Counted from the stretch's first letter, positions 39,526 to 48,165 are shown. The stretch is 64,000 nt of DNA from Streptococcus pseudopneumoniae (GCF_001073085.1 NZ_JVFV01000032.1:20130-84129), one strand, 5' to 3'. Notes: a model not told the origin generated them from the sequence alone. Program-made: numbers and translations.

Positions 39526-39678
39526 TTTGAAAAGTCTGGCTTTTAGGACAGCTCGAAAGCGCTTGATAGGAAACGTCCGAAGAGTTTCTGCCGATTTTGA
39601 TTTCAAGAAATAGGAATAGATGTATCTATAATAGTGAAATTTCTTAACGCAAAACTTTCAATCCTATCCTCTACCTTC

Positions 39679-40626
39679 TTATCCTAATAAAGTTTGTAAT
39701 ATTGGAATAACAACGATAAATAGAACCGTACTTAGAGTCACCACATTCGTAGAGAATTCCACATCTCCTTTTCCCTGATTAGCAAGAATCGGAAGAACAG
39801 CTAAAGCTGGTGTAGAGGACTGAATCATAAAGGTCTTAAATTCTACTGTCGCCATATTTGGTGCAAAGAACTTCAATACAAGAAGCATGATTAGAGGAGC
39901 CAGGATAAAGCGTCCAACTAAAGTGACAATTGTATCTTTATCAAAAGTAATAGTTTTCAAGCCTGCCTTTGCAAGAACGATACCAATATAAATCAGAGAT
40001 AGGGGAGTGACGATATTTCCAACATAGGTTAAGGTATTCGTTGCGAAATCTGGAATAGAGATTCGGAGAATCAAAAATAGCAGAGCCACAAGAAAACCTA
40101 CAAGCGGAGCTGGTAGCAATTTCTTCCAGTCAAATTTACTCGTCTCCTTGCTTTGACCCGATTTACTGTCACTCGTCATCAAATACACGCCCAATGTCCA
40201 GGTGGAAATCGTGTTGGTGATATAGTAAATTAAGAAATAAGGAAGAGCCTGATCCCCAAAAAGAGCAACGTTTAAAGGTAAACCAATAAAAATAGTATTG
40301 GCATTCACAAAGGTATTAATCATGGTTCCTCGCCGTCCTGGACGAACCTTGAAAGCCATAACTGCAATATAAGCTACGATATAGCCCAAGATAAAGGCCA
40401 CAAATGTATAAAGGAGACCTCCAGAAAGACTGATTAGTTTATCTAGTGTTAGGTATTTCATTACCGACACAAAGATTGACGCTGGCAAGGCTACATTCAT
40501 GATCAAACGAGATAGGTTAGGTCCAAAGGCATCTCCAAACCATCCCTTCACCTGAAGAATATACCCCAAAACAATAATAGCGATAATCGGAATGATACTC
40601 GTAATCGAGGTTAAAAAGAGTGACAT
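39679..40626 (-). CDS. mleP: AEC-family malate permease (MleP)
   Basis: 315 aa from ATG 40626, with AAAGGA upstream; a GTG ten codons earlier is a worse start. About ten hydrophobic spans and the auxin-efflux-carrier pattern (ITSIIPIIAIIVLGYILQVK, MNVALPASIFVSVM, VNANTIFIGLPLNVALFGDQ, SSTPALAVLPILANQGKGD). It lies 77 bp after the malolactic enzyme gene in the same operon, so it most likely imports malate and exports lactate. The malolactic pathway consumes a proton and helps acid tolerance. Confidence 0.9.
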   Translation of the reverse strand: MSLFLTSITSIIPIIAIIVLGYILQVKGWFGDAFGPNLSRLIMNVALPASIFVSVMKYLTLDKLISLSGGLLYTFVAFILGYIVAYIAVMAFKVRPGRRGTMINTFVNANTIFIGLPLNVALFGDQALPYFLIYYITNTISTWTLGVYLMTSDSKSGQSKETSKFDWKKLLPAPLVGFLVALLFLILRISIPDFATNTLTYVGNIVTPLSLIYIGIVLAKAGLKTITFDKDTIVTLVGRFILAPLIMLLVLKFFAPNMATVEFKTFMIQSSTPALAVLPILANQGKGDVEFSTNVVTLSTVLFIVVIPILQTLLG

Positions 40627-40703
40627 AGGTATCCTTTCTAAATTACTTAAGTCCACAACCCATACAAATCTGTCGCTAGCGAAGGATAGACAGTAGCAAT
40701 GAA

Positions 40704-42329
40704 TTATTTATACTCTGGATACCACTTCAAATCACGAACTGCTTTGGCCATATCTGTTTCCTTAGCACGCGCAAGACCTTGCTCTTGTGCTTTTTTAGCG
40801 ACTGCTTCTGCTACTTTAATAGAAACATCTGCTACATACTTGAATGGTGGCAAGACAGGAGCTCCTGGTTGGCCTGGATTGACAATACCACTCAATGAAT
40901 GAGCTGCTGCTCCAATCATTTCATCAGTCAAAAGACTTGCTTCAGAAGCCAGCATACCTAGACCAAGACCTGGGTAAATCAAGGCATTATTGGCTTGACC
41001 AATCACATAGTCTACACCTTTATAAGAAACTGTATCAGAAGGAATTCCTGTTGCGACAAAAGCTTTGCCATCTGACCATTCAATCAAATCTTTGGCACTA
41101 GCTTCTGCTAGCTTGGTTGGATTTGACAAAGGGAAAATCATCGGACGTTCTGTGTTTTCACACATAGCCTCTACTATTTCTTTAGTGAAGGTATTAGGTT
41201 GAGTTGAAGTTCCTACAAGAATGGTTGGCTTCACAGTCTTCACTACTTCAAGCAGGTCAGTCAACTTGTCTGCGTTACTAAAGTCAGCACGTTTCTTAGC
41301 AAACGGTTTTTGTTCAGGAGTTAGGTCATCCATGTCATCAAAGAGAAGACCTTGTTTATCAACCATAAAGAAACGTTTATAGGCTTCTTCTTCAGAAATA
41401 CCTTCACTCACCATTTCACGAAGAACACGAGAGGCAATTCCTGCACCCGCAGTACCACCACCATAGCAGAGATAAACTTGATCTGTTAATTTTTCACCAC
41501 TAATATCCAGTGAACCAAAGATACCACCCAAGGTAACGATTCCTGTACCTTGAATATCATCATTAAAAGTTGGAATTTGTTTTCGGTATTTTTCAAGAAT
41601 ATTGGCAGCATTCAAGCGGCCGAAGTCTTCCCAGTGAAGGTAAAGTTTAGAAAAGAGACGTTCTGCTGTTTGAACAAATTGGTCAATGAAGTCGTAGTAA
41701 CGATCACCGCGAACCCGTTCGTGACGATTCCCTAAGTAATTAGGGTTGTTACGAAGTTCTTCACGGTTAGTCCCTGCATCAATAACTAAAGGAAGAACCA
41801 TAGAAGGATCGATTCCAGCAGCACCCGTGTAGACCATCAATTTCCCAACAGAAATATCGACACCATTTGTTCCCCAGTCACCGATTCCAAGGATTCCTTC
41901 TGCATCTGTTACAACAATGAGACGAATCTCGCGATCCCCAGCAGCATTTTTCAAAGTGGCTTCAATATTTTCAGGATGATTGATATCAAGATATCCCGCA
42001 TATTGGGGATCTACAAAGAGGTCACTATAGCCTTCAATGGTATCTGCAATGGTTGGATCGTATACAATTGGATTAAATTCTTCCAAATGTTGAGAAAAGA
42101 GGTAATAGAAAAGAGTTCGGTTGGTATTAAAAATTTCCATTAGGAAAAGACGCTTTTCCAAATCATTGGCTTTTGTTTGCATTTGTGCATAAGTTTGCGC
42201 CGCTTGTTCTTCGATCGTTTGAACATACGGTGGCAGTAAACCAATAAGACCTAGTTCCTTTCGCTCCTCTAAGGTAAAGGCAGTACCTTTATTGAGGAAA
42301 GGATTGTTTAAAATATCATGTGCAGTCAT
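40704..42329 (-). CDS. mleS: Malolactic enzyme MleS
   Basis: 541 aa malic-enzyme-family protein. [75 protein letters not shown] (NAD site) and [13 protein letters not shown] are characteristic. Malolactic enzymes of lactic acid bacteria are this length and sit beside mleP and mleR, which are both present. It decarboxylates L-malate to L-lactate with NAD and Mn2+. ATG 42329 follows AGGAGG. A malic enzyme is the alternative, but the operon favours MleS. Confidence 0.93.
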   Translation of the reverse strand: MTAHDILNNPFLNKGTAFTLEERKELGLIGLLPPYVQTIEEQAAQTYAQMQTKANDLEKRLFLMEIFNTNRTLFYYLFSQHLEEFNPIVYDPTIADTIEGYSDLFVDPQYAGYLDINHPENIEATLKNAAGDREIRLIVVTDAEGILGIGDWGTNGVDISVGKLMVYTGAAGIDPSMVLPLVIDAGTNREELRNNPNYLGNRHERVRGDRYYDFIDQFVQTAERLFSKLYLHWEDFGRLNAANILEKYRKQIPTFNDDIQGTGIVTLGGIFGSLDISGEKLTDQVYLCYGGGTAGAGIASRVLREMVSEGISEEEAYKRFFMVDKQGLLFDDMDDLTPEQKPFAKKRADFSNADKLTDLLEVVKTVKPTILVGTSTQPNTFTKEIVEAMCENTERPMIFPLSNPTKLAEASAKDLIEWSDGKAFVATGIPSDTVSYKGVDYVIGQANNALIYPGLGLGMLASEASLLTDEMIGAAAHSLSGIVNPGQPGAPVLPPFKYVADVSIKVAEAVAKKAQEQGLARAKETDMAKAVRDLKWYPEYK

Positions 42330-42687
42330 AGTGCAACCTCCTTTTTACTTCTATTATACCACTTAAATGAACCGTTTGGAAAACTTTGTTGTTTATAAAA
42401 TACAATCGTGTACGCATATGTTATAATGAGTCTACGAAGACATTTTTCTAATAAGCTCTTTTATACTTAAAACACTATTGTTAATGGCACTTTAAGTTAT
42501 TATATTTTATAAAGTTCTGAACTCATAAAACTCTCGATGATCACTCTTTACTAAAAGTTTCGAGTAAAAGAAACTAATCATACAAATTGGCAATCCGAAT
42601 TAAAATAAATATTATATAAGTTTGTTATACAATACTTTGTATTTTTTAAGATGTTTTTTTGTCATGCAAAACTTGTATTCTATTTAT
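42330..42687. other. Divergent control region between mleS and the XRE gene
   Basis: An AT-rich spacer carrying the mleS promoter; a minus-strand frame of control signals is likely but only AGGAGG at the mleS start is clear. No open frame is supported and no MleR box was confidently located. Confidence 0.4.
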
Positions 42688-43038
42688 ATGACGAATAAAA
42701 ACTATTTACAACAATATATTTCCCAAAAAGTGAAATATTTTCGAACACAGAAAAAAATGAGCCAGGAAGAACTTTCGGAACAAGCGGGGCTCGGGCTTAA
42801 GTATATCAATCAACTTGAAAACCAAAATGTGAATCTGACCATTCACAGTCTTGAAAAAGTGATTGTCGCCCTAAAGATGACCCCAGAGGAATTTTTCAAT
42901 TTTGATAGCCTTGAATCAACCTCTGATAAGACCGACAATCTTTCACTCAAAAGAATCAACATGAAGATTAAACAGCTCCCTATTGATAAACGAGAAAAGA
43001 TGTTGGTCATTTTTGAAAGTATCTTAGATAACCTTTGA
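42688..43038 (+). CDS. XRE-family transcriptional regulator
   Basis: 116 aa from ATG 42688 (MTNKNYLQQY). HTH_3 at residues 15-70: RTQKKMSQEELSEQAGLGLK then YINQLENQNVNLTIHSLEK. The C-terminal part (KRINMKIKQLPIDKREKML) is a short helical tail. No ribosome binding site precedes the ATG, so it may be leaderless or translated weakly. It lies between the divergent mle enzyme genes and mleR, and could regulate them or be a relic of the island. Confidence 0.78.
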   Translation: MTNKNYLQQYISQKVKYFRTQKKMSQEELSEQAGLGLKYINQLENQNVNLTIHSLEKVIVALKMTPEEFFNFDSLESTSDKTDNLSLKRINMKIKQLPIDKREKMLVIFESILDNL

Positions 43039-43165
43039 TATCCCTGACTCACTTACATTTTAACCGGCGAATACTCGTATAGTCAAATTGTAGGATACGG
43101 ATAAGATTTATTTATCTGGTGATTTCCACTTATTTTCCTTCTCCAACTAATGAAAGTGAGCCCAT

Positions 43166-44044
43166 ATGAATTTAAAAGATCTACAATATTTTTATGACCT
43201 CTGCCATCTTCAATCCTATACGGAAGTAGCAAAACAACACAAAGTCAGCCAACCATCTATTTCTTATGCCATCAAGCGCTTAGAGGAATCTTTTAATTGC
43301 AAATTGATTCACCACGATCCCTCGCATCGTTCCTTCAAACTAACTCCTCAAGGGAAAATCCTTCTAAAGCATACAGAAAAGATCTTACCTGAGGTCATTT
43401 CTACTCGCAAAGAAATCAATCGTTCCTTGGCCCAATACTCTACTGTAGGATTCCCTCCTATTATCATTCAGTATCTCTTTGCTGCCTTACACGAAAAAGA
43501 CCAATTCGATTTTTTAAAAAAGGTGCGCCCTATCCGTGGTGGCTCCGTGGAGTTATTAAACCTTCTCCTCAATGGAGACCTTGATGCAAGCCTACTCGGT
43601 TTGATTGAACCACTCAATCATCCTTCAATAGAGACGCATGAACTCTTTCAAAAAGAACTGTATGTCGTTTTATCTAAGAACCATCCTCTTGCTACTGCTC
43701 CTTCCCTCGCTTTTGAAGAATTAGTAGAGCAATCCTTTATACTTTTAGACGAACACTTTGTTCACCTGAAAGCTTTTGAACTACTTAATCAAAAGTATCA
43801 AAACAAGGCAGAAATATTCTTCAAGAGTGACGACATTGTCATCATTAAAGAACTTTTAAAGAAAGGGATTGGCCTTAGTTTACTGGCAGATATCGCACTT
43901 TCTGATGAAGATGATGATTTAATAAAAATCCCTCTAATACCGGAGGACCAGATAACATTTACAGTTTATTACGCTTATCTCAAATCAGCTACACCGTCAT
44001 CAGAAGTAGAGGCCTTATTTAATCTAATTAAATCATATGAATAG
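43166..44044 (+). CDS. mleR: LysR-family regulator MleR
   Basis: 292 aa. N-terminal winged HTH: MNLKDLQYFYDLCHLQSYTE, VAKQHKVSQPSISYAIKRLE. The C-terminal effector domain has PIRGGSVELLNLLLNGDLDA and ELYVVLSKNHPLA. LysR proteins named MleR activate malolactic genes in response to malate or low pH in lactococci and S. mutans. Its position 0.8 kb upstream of mleS, transcribed divergently, supports the name. A strong terminator follows. Confidence 0.88.
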   Translation: MNLKDLQYFYDLCHLQSYTEVAKQHKVSQPSISYAIKRLEESFNCKLIHHDPSHRSFKLTPQGKILLKHTEKILPEVISTRKEINRSLAQYSTVGFPPIIIQYLFAALHEKDQFDFLKKVRPIRGGSVELLNLLLNGDLDASLLGLIEPLNHPSIETHELFQKELYVVLSKNHPLATAPSLAFEELVEQSFILLDEHFVHLKAFELLNQKYQNKAEIFFKSDDIVIIKELLKKGIGLSLLADIALSDEDDDLIKIPLIPEDQITFTVYYAYLKSATPSSEVEALFNLIKSYE

Positions 44045-44045
44045 A

Positions 44046-44086
44046 AAAACTCTAACTATCAACTACCTGATAGCTAGAGTTTTTTA
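44046..44086 (+). terminator. mleR terminator
   Basis: ACTCTAACTATCA-ACTAC-CTGATAGCTAGAGT followed by TTTTTT. Confidence 0.92.
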
Positions 44087-44200
44087 CATTGTAGACATTA
44101 AACGAACATAAAGAGAAATAAGGAATTATCGATTAATCTTTTCAGTTACCTGATACCCTTCACCAAGATTCTTAATTATCAATCCAAAAGATGTCAATAA

Positions 44201-44303
44201 AAAAGAACACCCCAAAAGGTGCTCTTTGTAAGTATAGTAATTCTTTCGAATTAACGTTTACTAAATTGTGATGCTTTACGAGCTTTCTTAAGACCTGGTT
44301 TGT
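44201..44303 (-). repeat. rpsI 3'-end copy B with terminator, putative attachment site
   Basis: Minus-strand KPGLKKARKASQFSKR-stop (44251 to about 44303), an exact S9 C-terminus, followed by a terminator stem AAGAGCACC/GGTGTTCTT at 44203-44228 and T-run. No rpsI body upstream. An integrase remnant starts about 150 bp to the right. Confidence 0.85.
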
Positions 44304-44415
44304 AAAGTATGGGTTTCAGTTGGGTTAAAAACAACATAATATCAAGGTTTTTAAGAACAATATATGCTAATTAATTTCATAAAATATGAATTAATAGATT
44401 CTAAATAGGGGAAGA
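44293..44415. repeat. Direct repeat, first copy (second at 46338)
   Basis: GGTTTGTAAAGTATGGGTTTCAGTTGG and TTTCATAAAATATGAATTAATA match the sequence at 46338-46455 in the same order with about three quarters of bases alike. It starts at the inner edge of rpsI-end copy B, so it looks like an element end that is present twice. Confidence 0.6.
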
Positions 44416-44454
44416 ATCAGCAGGGGGAGTTCATTATATCATACAGAAATTTCA

Positions 44455-44745
44455 ATGTTTTTAAGAGGAGGAACTAGTCAGTCTGCAAAGTATAATAAGA
44501 AAAATGGGAATTCCTATAAGAATATTGACAACCTAGTCGATTTTGATAGACCTGTTCACATAGTTCCCCATATGTTCCAACATAGTTTTGTTTCAGTCAT
44601 GGCTGATAAGAATCTAATCCTAAACGTTATTCGAGAGTTTGTAGGACATTCATAAGATAGTAGGGAAATAGAAAAAATCTACCTTCATGTCATGCAAAAA
44701 GGGAAAACATAAGATTGAACAAGCCATGATAGATTTATCTGAAAT
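44455..44745 (+). pseudogene. Tyrosine integrase C-terminal remnant
   Basis: The frame contains VPHMFQHSFVSVMADKNLIL then EFVGHS, a stop, and then EKIYLHVMQKGKT: the C-terminal box of a tyrosine recombinase with the active Tyr region still visible. The catalytic Arg of HxxR is Gln here, a stop codon interrupts it, and the N-terminal two thirds are missing. It is the decayed integrase of the element next to copy B. Confidence 0.75.
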
Positions 44746-44762
44746 AATTTCTTGATTATTAT

Positions 44763-44802
44763 AATCAGTTAAAATTCAGTTATTTTATTAAAATTAAGAG
44801 AA
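44763..44802 (+). repeat. Left direct repeat flanking the HicAB-SecB-like module
   Basis: ATCAGTTAAAATTCAGTTAT continuing into TTTATTAAAATTAAGAG matches 46122-46161 at roughly nine of ten positions. It lies just before the module's promoter. Confidence 0.75.
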
Positions 44803-44806
44803 ATTC

Positions 44807-44860
44807 TTGAATTTAGCGAATTTTTGGGATATAATTATTATGACACCATATATAGTGTCA
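44807..44860 (+). promoter_or_regulatory. Promoter and palindromic operator of the hicAB operon
   Basis: TTGAAT (44807), 17-bp spacer, TATAAT (44830) form a near-consensus promoter. TGACACCATATATAGTGTCA (44841-44860), an almost perfect palindrome, covers the start site, the expected place for HicB autorepression through its ribbon-helix-helix domain. Confidence 0.8.
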
Positions 44861-44912
44861 CTTTAGGTGAGGTATGTCATGGGCAAAGAAAAAGAGTTGC
44901 AAAAAATAAAAA

Positions 44913-45137
44913 ATGACCCCCAAATCTGTTACCCCTGAACGTTTAGAAACTCTGTGCAAAAAGTATGGTTTTATGTGGAGAGAAGGAAGCAATCATTCAA
45001 TAACGACTCATCCTTTGTTACAGGAGAGTTTTCCAATACCACGACATAAACCTATTAAACCAGTTTATGTTAAGAAGATTATAAAGATGATTGAGAAAGT
45101 GATAGAATTAGAGGAGGGTTTAAGTAATGAGGGATAA
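44913..45137 (+). CDS. hicA: HicA-type mRNA interferase toxin, start uncertain
   Basis: 74 aa with the complete HicA dsRBD-like fold: SVTPERLETLCKKYGFMWRE, GSNHSITTH with the catalytic His, and IPRHKPIKPVYVKKIIKMIE. HicA cleaves mRNA when freed from HicB. The ATG at 44913 has no ribosome binding site. A better start lies at 44879 (AGGTGAGG upstream, MGKEKELQKIKNDP), but that frame ends at 44938 unless one C is removed from the five-C run at 44917-44921. So the toxin may be weakly translated, frameshifted, or affected by a sequence error. It overlaps hicB by 11 nt. Confidence 0.8.
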   Translation: MTPKSVTPERLETLCKKYGFMWREGSNHSITTHPLLQESFPIPRHKPIKPVYVKKIIKMIEKVIELEEGLSNEG

Positions 45138-45705
45138 AGAATATTATCTTGGACTAAATTATCCTATTTTGATTAACAAAATATATGAAGATGGTGAGTG
45201 GTTATTTACTGCTTCTATTAAAGAATTACCTGGATTAATTGTTTATGGCGAAACTTTGGAAGAAGTTTATGAAGAAATTGAATTAGCTAAAGCTGATTGG
45301 ATTGAGGCTAATCTTGAGTGGGGCAGAGAAATTAAAGAACCTCTTGAAAATTCTTTAGAGGAATATAGTGGGAAGATAACCCTACGAATAGCCAAAACAT
45401 TACATAGGAATTTAAAAGAACGTTCTGAAATCGAAGGTATTAGTTTAAATCAAACTATAGTGCAATTGATTAATGATGGAATATATAAGCAGAGTCAAAA
45501 TTCTTTTGAACAATTAGCTAGCAAATTTGAAATCATGACTAAGCAATTTAGCAGAACCATTGAAGAAAAGGTCTCTTCACCAGTACAACATATTCATTAC
45601 ATTGTGAAAAACGAGTCCGAAACTAGGTTACCATATAAAGAACAGAATATTCCTAATAGAAGGAATACAAAAGGTAATGTTATTTCATTGTCAGTTGGAG
45701 GCTAA
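45127..45705 (+). CDS. hicB: HicB-type antitoxin with an extended C-terminal tail
   Basis: 192 aa, GAGGAGGG upstream of ATG. Residues 1-70 are the HicB partial RNase-H fold (FTASIKELPGLIVYGETLEE). Residues 83-120 form a ribbon-helix-helix DNA-binding domain (KITLRIAKTLHRNLKERSEI, EGISLNQTIVQLINDG). Residues about 125-192 are an extra, Asn/Ile-rich tail not found in ordinary HicB (usually about 130 aa). The downstream gene is SecB-like, so this tail may be a chaperone-addiction segment as in HigA1 of M. tuberculosis. The tail's function is inference. Confidence 0.88.
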   Translation: MRDKEYYLGLNYPILINKIYEDGEWLFTASIKELPGLIVYGETLEEVYEEIELAKADWIEANLEWGREIKEPLENSLEEYSGKITLRIAKTLHRNLKERSEIEGISLNQTIVQLINDGIYKQSQNSFEQLASKFEIMTKQFSRTIEEKVSSPVQHIHYIVKNESETRLPYKEQNIPNRRNTKGNVISLSVGG

Positions 45706-45706
45706 A

Positions 45707-46090
45707 ATGAAATCAACAAATATAGAAATAAGAAAAATTACATTTAATAAATTTGAATTTGCCGTACATCAAGATGAGGTAACGAAGGAGGATGGGAAAG
45801 CTACTATTAGCGTGAATCTTCCTGATAGAGAAGAAGGGCAAAATAATCAGATTATTATAATTAATATGGAAATCACCTACCCAGACAGTAGGTATAATAT
45901 TTATGCCGAGATTAAAGCCGTATATTCAGTTTTAGTCACTGATTTACCAGAAGATCTCTCTACAGATACTGAATTTCAACAAGCATTAATTCATCCAATG
46001 ATAGAGAAACTTAGACTTTATACTGGTTTCTTTTCAGAGGGTGCTTACGGAGCTATTCAAATTCCAAACATGCATTTCAATAATGATTAA
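45707..46090 (+). CDS. SecB-like chaperone of a toxin-antitoxin-chaperone module
   Basis: 127 aa from ATG 45707 (GGAGG 5 nt upstream), one base after the hicB stop. The strand-rich first half (NQIIIINMEITYPDSRYNIY, AEIKAVYSVLV) and the helical end HPMIEKLRLYTGFFSEGAYG with IQIPNMHF parallel SecB's conserved end (P.a...i..l......pp..lpp.nf). Gram-positive bacteria lack canonical SecB, but solitary SecB-like proteins are known with toxin-antitoxin genes, where they stabilise the antitoxin. A functional tripartite TAC is predicted. The SecB call is by pattern only. Confidence 0.7.
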   Translation: MKSTNIEIRKITFNKFEFAVHQDEVTKEDGKATISVNLPDREEGQNNQIIIINMEITYPDSRYNIYAEIKAVYSVLVTDLPEDLSTDTEFQQALIHPMIEKLRLYTGFFSEGAYGAIQIPNMHFNND

Positions 46091-46121
46091 TTAATTATTT
46101 ATTTTTAACTGAAGTATCTTA

Positions 46122-46161
46122 ATCAGTTAAAATTCAATTATTTTGCTAAAATTAAAAGGAA
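46122..46161 (+). repeat. Right direct repeat flanking the HicAB-SecB-like module
   Basis: ATCAGTTAAAATTCAATTAT continuing into TTTGCTAAAATTAAAAGG, the partner of 44763-44802. Together they bracket the three-gene module as a cassette. Confidence 0.75.
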
Positions 46162-46194
46162 AAAGCCTTTGAAATACTGATTTCATAGGCTTTT
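46160..46194 (+). terminator. Terminator of the hicAB-secB-like operon
   Basis: AAAAGCCTTTGAAAT-ACTG-ATTTCATAGGCTTTT followed by ATT: long stem with one mismatch. Confidence 0.85.
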
Positions 46195-46337
46195 ATTATA
46201 TCTAATTATTTCACTTCTGTAAAAATCAATTTCTACACTTACAAAGCTTATTCTGACAGACTTTATAACAGTCTAAGAAAAAAAGGTAGAGACTAAAATT
46301 ACATCTGGATTTTCCAAAAATTATTTGTAAAACATAA

Positions 46338-46455
46338 AACTTGGTTTGGAAAGTATAGGTTTCAGTTGGACTAAGAATAGCGTAATACCAAGTCTGTTCA
46401 GAACTATATCTACTGATTGCTTTCATAAAATATGAATCAATATTTTTTAAATAAG
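46338..46455. repeat. Direct repeat, second copy (first at 44293)
   Basis: GGTTTGGAAAGTATAGGTTTCAGTTGG and TTTCATAAAATATGAATCAATA. The copy at 44293 starts at an rpsI end; here the rpsI part is not recognisable, so this may be a decayed attachment site. Confidence 0.55.
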
Positions 46456-46517
46456 GGAATAGTTTAGTTCTGTAAATACTAATATAATACACCAACAAAT
46501 GTGTAAAATCTCCATAT

Positions 46518-46904
46518 TCATTTTATATTCTTTAATTCTTGCCACTTACATTGTTTTATCCAATTACCTTCTGGGAGTTGATGTAATGCTTCATTTTTCA
46601 CTTGATACTCTTCTATAACTTTGTATTCCTCATATGCTAACCTTTGCATATTTCTGTAATAATTATCAAACTGATATGGCACTTCTTTTATCACTTCAAT
46701 TTCAACTAGTTTTCCATCTTTTAAAATATCTTTTATAATGTTTTCCGTAAGCTTCATTGTCACTTGTTTATTTGATGTGTTCCCCCAAATAAAATTATGA
46801 AAATGTCCACCAGCATCAAAGAAACGACATCTTATATCCGCAGCTCTCCCAATATAATGACAATGTTTATTTTTTTTTATTTTTATCGCAGGAAAAAATA
46901 CCAT
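46518..46904 (-). CDS. Hypothetical protein with a GIY-YIG-like motif
   Basis: 128 aa; ATG follows GAGGAG. CHYIGRAADIRCRFFDAGGH resembles the YIG...R core of GIY-YIG nucleases (YvGkt.nlr.R...H), but the first GIY strand is not clear and the protein is short. A helical acidic half follows (YEEYKVIEEYQVKNEALHQL). It could be a small homing-type nuclease or a decayed gene. Not otherwise recognised. Confidence 0.45.
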   Translation of the reverse strand: MVFFPAIKIKKNKHCHYIGRAADIRCRFFDAGGHFHNFIWGNTSNKQVTMKLTENIIKDILKDGKLVEIEVIKEVPYQFDNYYRNMQRLAYEEYKVIEEYQVKNEALHQLPEGNWIKQCKWQELKNIK

Positions 46905-47510
46905 AAACTCCTCTAATATTACTATTAATAATCTTTTTATCTATCAAAACTTCACTGGGTAATCGGCCCAATTTTTGCTTTATGTTTAAACGCATGTACT
47001 TTTAAAAACTACTGTATACTGTTCCTGTATTGTAGTTTACATTAACCCCTATATATATATTTATTTAAATTAGTTCTATCTAAAATCTTTACGAAACACT
47101 TAGTCTTTATACCTTTGATTCCTAAAGGACTTAATACTGTGTCTGCAACACATTATGCATTACAACAATTTATTGACAGAATTAAATGACATTCGATATT
47201 TTATAGCCATTCTAAATTTCATAAAAACTCCTTTTATAGTGTTATTATAGCAAAAAAACAACTATTTTCCTGAAACTTTTTTATTTGGTTATAATAGACA
47301 TTTCTAGATATTTCCATTATATAGTGGTTGCCATCCAATCAAACATCGCTCTACTTGTTTTCTTGAGGCAACTGTGCATAGCATATCTCTATGCGACTAA
47401 AGTCGCTAGATCTAGCCTAATTGTGTACCGCCAGTTCTCATACAAAAAACACCTTGCAAGTTGCAAAGTATTTTCGTTTGTATTGTGCTTCCCAGCAACG
47501 AATTAACGTT
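46905..47510. other. Non-coding spacer with a palindromic element
   Basis: No supported gene. GCGACTAAAGTCGC, a 14-bp perfect palindrome, occurs at 47391-47404 after TTGAGGCAACTG, the same pair of motifs as left of copy A (39341-39400). A terminator-like stem CACCTTGCAA/TTGCAAAGTA at 47449-47471 belongs to rpsI-end copy C. Confidence 0.5.
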
Positions 47511-47560
47511 TTGAGAATTGTGAAGCTTTACGAGCTTTCTTAAGACCTGGTTTTTATGAC
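47511..47560 (-). repeat. rpsI 3'-end copy C, putative attachment site
   Basis: Minus-strand KPGLKKARKASQFSKR-stop with codons CAA TTC TCA AAA CGT TAA. It shares the core with copies B and D but uses TTCTCA for Phe-Ser like D, unlike TTTAGT in A and B. Confidence 0.85.
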
Positions 47561-47592
47561 CGATGCTATTTAGCCATTATTTTTAGTCTTTT

Positions 47593-48156
47593 TCAAGATT
47601 TGTTGCTTAAAAAACCATAGATAACATTAACAATCATCAGTAGCGGGGCAATAGGAATGAGATTTGGAAAAAGATAACCAACTAATAATATGATCACTAG
47701 CTGCAATCCATATAATAGTGCCCACCGATAAGGTATCTTTTTTTCTTCAGCTGATAACGGTCTTTGACTCGTCTTGATCACCATTGCTGTCATGATTATC
47801 CAAGCTACATCCCAAAGGGCAAGAACGATGAGGTAAAACAGGAGAAAGGCAAAATTAGCGGAATGCTGTCCAATCCCTCGAGTCGCTAAGGGAACAAAAC
47901 TAGCTGTTAAAAGCCAAAAACTATTGGCTCCAAATAAACGAAAGCTGACATGATCTACTAATTTGTAGAGTTCATGATAATATAGCCAGACTGCCATGAT
48001 TTGCAAAAAACTAGTAATGTAGATAAAAAGCATGGGTAGCATGCTTCTAAGTCCTACTACGGTCAATTCCTCAGGTAACTGTAACTCCAAGGCCATAATT
48101 GTAACAATAATGGCCAATATAGCATCTGACAAGGCTTCTACTCTTTGTTTTTCCAT
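47593..48156 (-). CDS. TMEM175-family membrane protein, likely K+ channel
   Basis: 187 aa. The family's N-terminal motif RVEALSDAILAIIVTIMALE (the FSD-like signature of bacterial TMEM175) starts the first of six spans. Bacterial TMEM175 proteins are tetrameric K+-permeable channels. The ATG follows AGGAGG located in the end of the upstream 46-aa gene, so translation is coupled. It is the last gene of the redox operon; why a channel is in it is unclear. Confidence 0.85.
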   Translation of the reverse strand: MEKQRVEALSDAILAIIVTIMALELQLPEELTVVGLRSMLPMLFIYITSFLQIMAVWLYYHELYKLVDHVSFRLFGANSFWLLTASFVPLATRGIGQHSANFAFLLFYLIVLALWDVAWIIMTAMVIKTSQRPLSAEEKKIPYRWALLYGLQLVIILLVGYLFPNLIPIAPLLMIVNVIYGFLSNKS

Positions 48157-48165
48157 TCTGTCCTC

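Noticed and set aside
39490..39660. A longer open frame running into rpsI-end copy A (ARLFKLGLKKARKAS...)
   Set aside because: Open by chance for about 60 codons; upstream residues do not resemble S9 and there is no start codon with a ribosome binding site.
46226..46498. 90-codon minus-strand frame
   Set aside because: Lies across the 46338 direct repeat, atypical composition, no ribosome binding site.
47090..47187. Plus-strand frame reading RKHLVFIPLIPKGLNTVSAT
   Set aside because: Looks protein-like but too short and without start; possibly a relic, not supportable as a gene.
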